Made by a program: the position numbers and the translations under genes. Under the pieces are notes generated by a model. The model saw only the letters and a list, made by a program, of their open reading frames with translations. It did not search any database and had not been told where the DNA came from. From the NCBI GenBank assembly GCA_035252905.1, contig DATFCQ010000210.1, positions 1 to 8,569 of the forward strand: DNA of 8,569 nucleotides. Direction: 5' to 3'. This DNA is from AP-15 sp035252905. GTDB taxonomy: Bacteria > Pseudomonadota > Alphaproteobacteria > ATCC43930 > CGMCC-115725. Positions 1 through 4,080 of the stretch are shown here, one piece after another (positions within the stretch are counted from its first letter, which is position 1; every line of letters starts with the position of its first letter).

Positions 1-45
1 CGCGGCGATCGCAAGCGCCAGCAGCGCGAGCGCGGCCGCGGCCAC
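1..45 (-). CDS. Start of a possible exported or membrane protein (5' end only)
   Basis: Read on the minus strand, a GTG at 45-43 opens a frame that stays open to the window edge and encodes MAAAALALLALAIAA. This is a strongly hydrophobic, Ala/Leu-rich stretch resembling the core of a signal peptide or a first membrane helix. A purine-rich GGGGAGG (60-54) sits 8 bases upstream, a good ribosome-binding site distance, and a second GGAGG lies almost on the start. The frame is closed upstream by the ridA stop (78-76), so the gene cannot start before it. It would be the next gene downstream of ridA in the same direction, 30 bases away. Against it: only 15 codons are visible, there is no positively charged N-region before the hydrophobic core, and alanine-rich readings are common in G+C-rich DNA. 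The function cannot be inferred. Confidence 0.4.
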   Translation of the reverse strand, partial: MAAAALALLALAIAA

Positions 46-75
46 GCCTCCCCCCTCCCCTGCCGCGACGGACGG

Positions 76-435
76 CTATTTGGCCGCGGTGACCATGATC
101 TCGACGAGCACCTCGGGGCGCGCGAGATCGGCGCGCACGCAGGCCCGCGCCGGCGGGTTCTGCGGATCGACCCAGCCGTTCCACACCGAATTCATGTCGG
201 CGAAGAGCGCCATGTCCTTGATCCACAGATTGGCCGACAGGAGCTTCGACTTGTCGGTGCCGGCCTCGCTCAGATACTGGTCGATCTTGGCAAGGATCTG
301 GCGGGTCTGGCCCTTGATGTCCTCCTTGGTGTCGCTGGCGGTCAGGCCGGCGAGATAGACCCTGTCGCCGTGCACGACGGCGCGGCTCATGCGCGGACCG
401 GGCGGCTGGGTCAGGTCGATGCGTCGAATGTCCAT
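76..435 (-). CDS. RidA family (YjgF/YER057c/UK114) protein
   Basis: A 119-residue protein of the usual RidA length. RidA proteins are small trimeric cytosolic enzymes; the archetype hydrolyses reactive enamine/imine intermediates such as 2-aminoacrylate made by PLP enzymes, but the wider family has varied functions. Seen in the sequence: the early VVHGDRVYLAGLTA strand, the helix with QTRQILAKIDQYL (43-55), and the C-terminal signature PPARACVRADLARPEVLVEI. Arg97 in PAR and Glu112 in VEI align with the substrate-binding Arg105 and Glu120 of E. coli RidA, so the deaminase-type pocket looks intact. The start ATG (435-433) is preceded by AGGGGGA about 6 bases upstream. The gene's promoter-like block (447-501) is one copy of a repeat that also precedes vapB. 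It belongs to the family but not obviously to the archetypal RidA subgroup, so no gene symbol is given. Confidence 0.9.
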   Translation of the reverse strand: MDIRRIDLTQPPGPRMSRAVVHGDRVYLAGLTASDTKEDIKGQTRQILAKIDQYLSEAGTDKSKLLSANLWIKDMALFADMNSVWNGWVDPQNPPARACVRADLARPEVLVEIMVTAAK

Positions 436-446
436 CGGGCGTCCCC

Positions 447-501
447 CTGATGCGATATGACGGGCGCAGAGTGTCGCGCAGCCGGGGAAAGCCCGTCAAC
501 C
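447..501 (-). promoter_or_regulatory. Repeat copy A: promoter-like block upstream of ridA-family gene
   Basis: On the minus strand this block carries TTGACG (499-494), an 18-base spacer, and GACACT (475-470), a fair -35 and a weak -10 for a housekeeping sigma factor. Predicted transcription would begin near 463, giving a leader of about 28 bases before the ridA-family ATG at 435. The same block recurs at 1161-1215 in the same orientation and at nearly the same distance from vapB. Within the spacer CGGG-GAAAG-CCCG can form a very small hairpin. The -35 TTGACG also contains the TGA that would end the reading-frame-corrected vapC. The promoter role is inferred; the repeat itself is directly visible. 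Confidence 0.5.
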
Positions 502-899
502 GCATCCCTCGAGCGCCGGCTCGACATCGGTTCTCGCGAAATCGCCACCCTTGAACAGCAAGGCCTCGCTCGGCTTTTTGCCAAAGCATAAGCGGCACAG
601 TCGATAATGTTCAGTTGGGCCGGGTGGCCTTGCCCTTTCCCATAGCGACGAAAAGCCTGAAAGGCTGTCTCGGCCATTTCCGCATCGAACGGCACGATCA
701 CAACACCGGCATTTTTGAGCATTTCGTCAAATTCACGGACTGCCTCGGCGCCATGGCGAGACTGCAAGACGATCCTGGTCTCCAGCACGGTAACGGATGA
801 GATCACCAGTGACGCCGCGCCGAGTATTGCTTCTTGTAAACGAGCGCCATCCGGCTCGTTGGTAATGGCGGCGACAATGGCCGAGGTGTCCAGAACCAT
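496..899 (-). pseudogene. vapC: VapC-type PIN-domain toxin with a one-base frameshift
   Basis: VapC toxins are PIN-domain ribonucleases held in check by VapB. The reading from ATG 899-897 begins MVLDTSAIVAAI and has the PIN acidic residues Asp4, Glu40 (SVTVLET) and Asp100 (NIIDCAAYALAK), with RRYGKGQGHPAQLN before the last as in rhizobial-type VapC. After Lys108 the frame derails at a run of five A (plus-strand TTTTT, 575-579). In the alternative frame the sequence continues KPSEALLFKGGDFARTDVEP and stops at 498-496. That is the expected family C-terminus, including the fourth acidic residue (Asp120 of a corrected 134-residue protein). As read literally, the frame instead runs to 411, giving 162 residues with a basic, unrelated tail overlapping the ridA start by 25 bases. 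One extra A would repair it. It may be a real mutation, a homopolymer sequencing error, or a site of -1 slippage on AAAAA. Its start overlaps the vapB stop (TGATG). Confidence 0.85.
575..579 (-). other. Frameshift site in vapC (A5 homopolymer)
   Basis: On the coding strand the run reads GC-AAAAA-GCC. Six A's would give Ala-Lys-Lys-Pro-Ser-Glu and the normal VapC C-terminus; five give Ala-Lys-Ser-Arg. A ribosome with tRNA-Lys on AAA could slip back one base onto another AAA and continue in the correct frame, but the heptamer is not a standard tandem slippery site. Confidence 0.8.
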
Positions 900-1144
900 C
901 AGGACGGCAGCCCATCGGGGCCGTAATCGATGATTTCGTCAACGGAGCGAGAATCCTTAACCGGCATAGGGGACACTCGATCGCAAAACTTGCGCAGCGC
1001 CGCCCGGCGATCAGGGGATGCGGTATCCGCGAAGCGGGACAACCGCTCCGCGATGGCCCGCTCTACCGCCGTCTCCACATCCTCGCCGGTCAGGCGGGCA
1101 AGGCGTTGGGCGAGTTCCTCGACCTTTGCCGATGCGATATTCAT
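899..1144 (-). CDS. vapB: VapB-type antitoxin (Rv0623-like/ribbon-helix-helix family)
   Basis: An 81-residue antitoxin, normal for the family. The N-terminus (MNIASAKVEELAQRLARLTG, then EDVETAVERAIAERL) matches the DNA-binding segment with a helix-rich region. The C-terminus (DRVSPMPVKDSRSVDEIIDY, then GPDGLPS) matches the toxin-binding end common in rhizobial-type VapB, where the chain normally finishes in a DEILGYDExGLP-like sequence. It would bind and neutralise VapC and, with it, repress its own promoter. The start is placed at 1144-1142, where family homology begins. AGGAAGG lies about 9 bases upstream, and GGAGGA directly abuts the ATG, closer than usual. The frame stays open upstream to 1369, but that extension runs antisense through the Phd remnant and has no family match. 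The stop overlaps the vapC start by one base (TGATG), a typical translationally coupled antitoxin-first pair. The gene looks intact although its toxin is frameshifted. Confidence 0.88.
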   Translation of the reverse strand: MNIASAKVEELAQRLARLTGEDVETAVERAIAERLSRFADTASPDRRAALRKFCDRVSPMPVKDSRSVDEIIDYGPDGLPS

Positions 1145-1160
1145 TCCTCCGGGCCTTCCT

Positions 1161-1215
1161 CTGACGCAATCGGGCGGGCGCGGAGTGTCGCGTAGCCGGG
1201 GAAAGCCCGTCAACC
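1161..1215 (-). promoter_or_regulatory. Repeat copy B: promoter-like block upstream of vapB
   Basis: This is the second copy of the 55-bp block, with 48 of 55 bases identical to copy A (447-501). In the inner 41 bases (1175-1215 against 461-501) only two differ. On the minus strand it has TTGACG (1213-1208), an 18-base spacer and GACACT (1189-1184), so transcription would start near 1177 and give a leader of about 33 bases before vapB. It ends exactly where the antitoxin-like reading on the plus strand (1217 onward) begins, so it looks like a junction. The repeat is seen directly; the promoter role is inferred. Confidence 0.5.
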
Positions 1216-1216
1216 C

Positions 1217-1453
1217 GAGGCGGCGCGCGCCAAACACAATAAGAAGCGCGTAGTCCCGACCCGCGACGGCAAGCCGGTCGCCGCCGTGGTGCCGATCGAG
1301 GATCTGGGGGCGGAAGACACCTATTGGTCCAAGGCGGCGGACGAGGCTGTTGCCGTCTGGAGGGCGCAAGGTCGGCCGCCCGGCATTCCGATCGAGGACA
1401 TTGCGCGCGATCTGGGCATTGACCTGAACGCCGACCCCGATCCCGCCCCGTGA
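1217..1453 (+). pseudogene. Phd/YefM-type antitoxin remnant lacking its N-terminus
   Basis: A plus-strand frame ending at TGA 1451-1453 reads EAARAKHNKKRVVPTRDGKP followed by VAAVVPIEDL, EDTYWSKAADEAVAVW and a tail with IPIEDIARDLGIDL. The KRVVxTRxGKPVAAVVPIEDL block is the conserved centre of Phd/YefM antitoxins, and the rest fits the toxin-binding C-terminus of longer family members. The roughly 20 N-terminal residues that normally precede it (the DNA-binding start of the domain) are missing. The frame is closed by TAG at 1193-1195 inside repeat copy B, and there is no ATG, GTG or TTG before the GTG at 1286, which lies inside the conserved block. About 78 codons remain. No partner toxin of the RelE/ParE or PIN type follows, because rpmB comes next. 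It is best read as a gene beheaded when the vapBC/repeat block arrived. The family call is firm; the mechanism is inferred. Confidence 0.75.
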
Positions 1454-1497
1454 CTTGGCGGGCGCAGGGCCTATCGTTGAATCGCAGCGCGCCGCCC

Positions 1498-1527
1498 TTG
1501 ACGCGGGCCGGCCGGGCGGCCTAGAAG
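1498..1527 (+). promoter_or_regulatory. Probable rpmB promoter
   Basis: TTGACG (1498-1503) as -35 is followed after 18 bases by TAGAAG (1522-1527) as a partial -10. This predicts a transcript start near 1534 and a 5' leader of about 50 bases before rpmB. A short CGCGC-TTT-GCGCG palindrome (1529-1541) overlaps the predicted start. The -35 matches the promoter-like repeats upstream of vapB and the ridA-family gene. Prediction only. Confidence 0.45.
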
Positions 1528-1584
1528 GCGCGCTTTGCGCGGCCCGGCGGCGGGACCGCGCCGGTTCCGTTGGCGAGGTAGGTC

Positions 1585-1878
1585 ATGGCGCGCAGATGCA
1601 CGATTACCGGCAAGGGCGTCCAGGTCGGGCACAATGTCAGCCATGCCAACAACAAAACCAAGCGCCGCTTTCTGCCGAACCTGCAGGAGACCTCGGTCCT
1701 GTCCGACGCGCTGGGGCGGGTGCGGCTGCGCATTTCCACGGCGGCGATCCGCACGATCGAAAAGAAGGGCGGCATCGACACCTTTCTGCGCGACACCCCC
1801 GACCGCAAATTGTCGCCCGAGATCCGCCGCCTGAAGCGCCGGATCGCCGGAGCGGCGGCCGCCCGCGGGAGCGAGTGA
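1585..1878 (+). CDS. rpmB: 50S ribosomal protein L28
   Basis: A 97-residue basic protein with the L28 signature. It begins MARRCTITGKGVQVGHNVSH, continues ANNKTKRRFLPNLQ (21-34), then has a central RVRLRISTAAIRTIEKKGGI segment (45-64) and a charged C-terminal tail (SPEIRRLKRRI). The length fits alphaproteobacterial L28, which is longer than the 78-residue E. coli protein at its C-terminal end. It binds 23S rRNA in the large subunit. The zinc-binding CxxC type is not evident, since only Cys5 is present. The start is supported by GAGGT (1575-1579) five bases upstream and by the conserved N-terminus. The gene stands alone: the remnant antitoxin lies upstream, a convergent minus-strand operon downstream. 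Usual operon partners such as rpmG are absent here, as is common in this class. Confidence 0.96.
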   Translation: MARRCTITGKGVQVGHNVSHANNKTKRRFLPNLQETSVLSDALGRVRLRISTAAIRTIEKKGGIDTFLRDTPDRKLSPEIRRLKRRIAGAAAARGSE

Positions 1879-1895
1879 AACCCGGTATCTATGAT

Positions 1896-1975
1896 CCTCA
1901 CCCACCGGCCCCGCGGGCCGGTCCCCCTCTCCCGCAGTGCGGGAGAGGGTGCCGAGCGGCGCGAGGCGGGTGAGG
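1896..1975. repeat. Nested palindromic element between convergent genes (possible terminator)
   Basis: The outer arms CCTCACCC (1896-1903) and GGGTGAGG (1968-1975) are perfect complements. Inside lie a 12-bp perfect stem, CCCTCTCCCGCA (1925-1936) with TGCGGGAGAGGG (1938-1949) around a single G, and a second palindrome, CCGGCCC-CGC-GGGCCGG (1905-1921). The element fills most of the 122 bases between the ends of rpmB (plus) and the DUF1326 gene (minus). The CCCTCTCCCGC/GCGGGAGAGGG core resembles a dispersed palindromic repeat I recognise from alphaproteobacterial genomes, though copy number cannot be checked here. It could stop transcription from both sides, but no T-run follows either arm. Confidence 0.75.
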
Positions 1976-2000
1976 GCTTGCGCGGTAAAGGCCAAGCCGG

Positions 2001-2621
2001 TCACGCCGTCCACGAAAACGGCGCGTAGTGGCCGTTATTGCCTTTGCCGGCGAGATTGAGATCAAGGCCGAAACCGTTGAGGCGGACCTCCTTCGCGCGC
2101 GCCAATGCAAGGCGGCGGCCGGCCGGGTGCGCGGTGTTGTCGATATAGAACGGCTCGCCCGAGCGGTTGCGCGACGGCACGCCCTCGATCTCGAAGGCGA
2201 AGAGGCCGGGGATCGCGACGGCGCGCCGCATCCCGTCCTCGGTGAACGCGATCGGGGCATAGACGACGCCGCGGAAATCGCTGACCAGGCGAGTGCGCAC
2301 CAGTTCCAGCGGGCCGCCCGCCTCGCCTCCGACGATCGCGGCCAGGGCTTGGCGCTGGGCCGCGTCGGCGCGCTCGTCGACGATGCCGCCGAAGATCCAG
2401 TTGCCGTCGGCCATGACCTTGCCCGAGCGGATCACCAGGGCGAAACCGAGGCCGTCGAGGCGGGTCGCGCCGTGCCGGCCCTCCTCGATGCGGAACGCCA
2501 TCGCCGCGATGCAGTGATCCTGGGTCGCCGGCCCTTGCGGGTTTGTATAGATGCAGGGACACAGATAATCGCAGTTGCAGCTTTCCATATAGGCGCCGCG
2601 CAGGCTCCACGTCTCCACCAT
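2001..2621 (-). CDS. DUF1326 domain-containing protein
   Basis: A 206-residue protein of the DUF1326 family (Pfam PF07040), whose function is unknown. The hallmark is the N-terminal cysteine cluster GAYMESCNCDYLCPC, with Cys15, Cys17, Cys21 and Cys23 in a CxCxxxCxC pattern, plus His36-Cys37 shortly after. The pattern suggests metal or redox chemistry, but this is inference. The rest is a beta-rich region with no signal peptide or membrane segment, so it is probably cytosolic. The start at 2621-2619 is set by GGAGGG about five bases upstream and by the family N-terminus; the frame stays open upstream to 3164, but that reading is out of frame inside the second chrA gene. It begins 11 bases after that gene ends, so the three genes probably form one transcript. 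The context suggests a role linked to the anion or metal handled by the ChrA pair. Elsewhere the family often neighbours DUF2182 membrane proteins (from memory); none is seen here. Confidence 0.88.
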   Translation of the reverse strand: MVETWSLRGAYMESCNCDYLCPCIYTNPQGPATQDHCIAAMAFRIEEGRHGATRLDGLGFALVIRSGKVMADGNWIFGGIVDERADAAQRQALAAIVGGEAGGPLELVRTRLVSDFRGVVYAPIAFTEDGMRRAVAIPGLFAFEIEGVPSRNRSGEPFYIDNTAHPAGRRLALARAKEVRLNGFGLDLNLAGKGNNGHYAPFSWTA

Positions 2622-2632
2622 GTTTCCCTCCC

Positions 2633-3175
2633 TCAGCCGAATTGCGCGGCGAGCCCGAACAGCGCGCCGCTGCCGGCAAACAGCACAAGCGGGTTGAGGC
2701 GCGGCCAGCGCATCAGCAGCGCCGCCGCCGCGGCTGCCGCCGCCCACGTGCCAAGCCCGCCGGGCGTCACGCGCAGGACCGCGATCCCGCCCGCCAGCAC
2801 GAGACCGGCGGCGATCGGTGCGAGCCCGCGCTCGACCGCCGCGTGCCAGGCCGAGCCGCGCCAGCGCCCCCACAGCCGGCCGACCGCATAGACGAGCAAT
2901 GACGGCGGGATGTAAAGCGCCGCCGAGGCTGCCAAGGCTCCCGCCCAGCCCGCCACCTGCCAGCCGATCAAGGCCGACAGCATCGTCCCCGGTCCGGGGG
3001 CGGCGCGCGAGATCGCGAACAGATCGGCAAACTCGTTCGGGCTCGTCCAGCCGTGCACCGCCACGGATTGATGCGCGATCTCGGCGACGACCGAACCGCC
3101 GCCGCCGAACGAGAACAATGAGATCGGCACAAAGACGAGCGCCAGCCCGAGGAGCCTGTGCCATTCGTCAGACAT
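2633..3175 (-). CDS. Chromate transporter, half-size ChrA (CHR) domain, second gene of pair
   Basis: A 180-residue hydrophobic protein with one CHR domain. ChrA proteins export chromate, probably by proton exchange; full-length members fuse two such domains, and short members work as pairs of single-domain proteins. Seen here: LFSFGGGGSVVAEI (20-33), matching the FSFGGG motif after the first helix; FADLFAISRAAPGPGTMLSA (49-68), the family PGP motif; and GWQVAGWAGALAAS (71-84). Several hydrophobic segments follow (about 79-99, 117-135, 142-155 and 162-179). The start ATG (3175-3173) lies inside the end of the upstream gene, with an 8-base overlap, implying translational coupling. AGGG lies about nine bases before it. 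The substrate could be chromate, sulfate or another oxyanion; many CHR proteins have never been tested. Confidence 0.88.
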   Translation of the reverse strand: MSDEWHRLLGLALVFVPISLFSFGGGGSVVAEIAHQSVAVHGWTSPNEFADLFAISRAAPGPGTMLSALIGWQVAGWAGALAASAALYIPPSLLVYAVGRLWGRWRGSAWHAAVERGLAPIAAGLVLAGGIAVLRVTPGGLGTWAAAAAAAALLMRWPRLNPLVLFAGSGALFGLAAQFG

Positions 3176-3776
3176 CGCCGCCGCCCTGCCGCTTTGCCTG
3201 CCGGAAGGCGAGCCCGATGCTGACCGGCGCGAGACCGATGATGACCGGCACCATCGGCCAGTGCAGGACGCCGACGGCGAGAACGGTCGCCAATGTGACC
3301 GCGAGCGGGCCGATGCTGCGGTCGCCGTACCCGGCGAGCTTCAGCCCGGTCGCCAGATTCAACCCGACCGCGGCCGCGGCGGCGCCGGCGAGAACCGCGT
3401 GCACGGCCGGGTTCCCGGCGATCCGGGCATAGAGGACGGCGAGGACGATGACGACGACGAGCGGACCCGAGATCAGCCCGAGCGCGGCGACGACAGCGCC
3501 CGCGCCGCCGCGCAGCAGGCGGCCGACATGAACGGTCAGGTTGACCCCGCCCGAACCCGGCATGACCCGGCTGAGCGCCACGCCGGTCGCAAACGCGCGC
3601 TCGTCGAGCCAATGCCGCCGCTCGACGATGTCGCGATAGACCCAGCCGTCGGTGCCGCCGCCGAAACTCATCAGGCCGAGCCGCAGAAACGCAGCAAACA
3701 GTGCCGGCAAGGGCACCGCGCGCCGCCCGGCAGAAGTCTCGACCGACGCGGCACCCGCTTGTGCATCCCTGATCAT
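3168..3776 (-). CDS. Chromate transporter, half-size ChrA (CHR) domain, first gene of pair
   Basis: A 202-residue single CHR-domain membrane protein and first gene of the ChrA-ChrA-DUF1326 operon. After a polar N-terminus of about 20 residues come FLRLGLMSFGGGTDGWVYRD (30-49), ERRHWLDERAFATGVALSRV (52-71) and the MPGSGG loop (72-77). Hydrophobic stretches lie at about 94-117, 124-144 and 156-190. In most CHR domains the two motifs read FGGP and PGPN/PGP; here they are FGGG and PGSGG, so this half differs at positions usually conserved, while its partner keeps PGP. Together the two halves (382 residues) match the length of a full two-domain ChrA and are expected to form a heterodimer in the inner membrane. 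The start ATG (3776-3774) has only a distant AGAGGG about 13 bases upstream, so the start is less certain than the family call. Confidence 0.86.
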   Translation of the reverse strand: MIRDAQAGAASVETSAGRRAVPLPALFAAFLRLGLMSFGGGTDGWVYRDIVERRHWLDERAFATGVALSRVMPGSGGVNLTVHVGRLLRGGAGAVVAALGLISGPLVVVIVLAVLYARIAGNPAVHAVLAGAAAAAVGLNLATGLKLAGYGDRSIGPLAVTLATVLAVGVLHWPMVPVIIGLAPVSIGLAFRQAKRQGGGDV

Positions 3777-4080
3777 GCGTTCAAGGTTACCCTCTCGCGC
3801 GCCCGGCCGCGAGCGGCTTCAGCAAGGGATTTTCGCCCGGCGCGAGACCGTTTAGCCTCACAGCACGGTAGGGTCCGTTTGAACTGTAGCCCGTCGTTCC
3901 GGGGCGCGGGCATCGCCCGCGAACCCGGAAGCCATGAACACAGGCCTCTGCTGCCTTGCCAAAGCCGGTGTCCATGGGTTCCGGGTCCGGCCCTTCAGGC
4001 CGTCCCGGAATGACGCTGTCCGTTGCAATTCAATCCAGGACACGACCGGCAGAACTCCGATCACGACGAGCGGCCGCACC
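3777..4080. other. Divergent intergenic region, no gene
   Basis: The 304 bases between the chrA operon (leftward) and pepN (rightward) hold no supported gene. Promoters for both directions should lie here, but I find no convincing -35/-10 pair for either. The middle is occupied by the 122-bp inverted repeat at 3893-4014. Small open frames here translate the repeat arms and show no family resemblance. Confidence 0.7.
3893..4014. repeat. 122-bp inverted-repeat element between chrA operon and pepN
   Basis: The left arm (3893-3941) and right arm (3968-4014) are imperfect inverted copies. The left reads GTCGTTCCGGGG at its outer end and ACCCGGAAGCCATGAACAC at its inner end. The complement of the right arm reads GTCATTCCGGGA and ACCCGGAACCCATGGACAC. 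Each arm has its own small hairpin in the variable middle: GCGGGC-ATC-GCCCGC on the left and GGCC-CTTCA-GGCC on the right. The layout of a conserved outer GTCATTCCGGG and inner CCCGGAACCCAT with variable mini-hairpins resembles repeats I recall being scattered in Bradyrhizobium-like genomes. A 26-base loop separates the arms. The left arm contains an ATG (3934) in frame with pepN, which can mislead gene calling. Confidence 0.8.

Larger units (their letters stand above)
447..1215. repeat. 55-bp direct repeats bracketing the vapBC module
   Basis: Copies at 447-501 and 1161-1215, in the same orientation, enclose 659 bases that contain vapB and vapC. The spacing from copy to copy is 714 bases. 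Recombination between the copies would remove vapBC cleanly and leave one promoter copy in front of the ridA-family gene. This arrangement suggests either that vapBC was inserted with duplication of the ridA promoter region, or that a vapBC cassette arrived with its own promoter and recombined there. No transposase or terminal inverted repeat is visible. Confidence 0.7.

Noticed and set aside
447..1215. Insertion sequence formed by the two 55-bp repeats
   Set aside because: The repeats are direct, no transposase is encoded between them, and no terminal inverted repeats or short target duplications are visible.
1145..1369. Upstream extension of vapB to 1369
   Set aside because: The extra residues come from the antisense of the Phd-like remnant and repeat copy B; family similarity starts at the ATG at 1144-1142.
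1896..1975. CRISPR-like or attachment-site interpretation of the palindromes
   Set aside because: There is one nested palindrome, with no regularly spaced repeats, no integrase and no flanking duplication.
2028..2891. Plus-strand open frame of 287 codons opposite DUF1326 and chrA
   Set aside because: It is a shadow of two supported minus-strand genes, with alanine/arginine-rich composition and no recognisable motif.
2622..3164. Upstream extension of the DUF1326 gene into the second chrA gene
   Set aside because: The extra residues are an off-frame reading of chrA. The conserved N-terminus and GGAGGG ribosome site both point to the ATG at 2621-2619.
3934..4080. Start of pepN at the ATG in the inverted repeat
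   Set aside because: These 49 codons translate repeat DNA and intergenic sequence; M1 family similarity begins shortly after the ATG at 4081.
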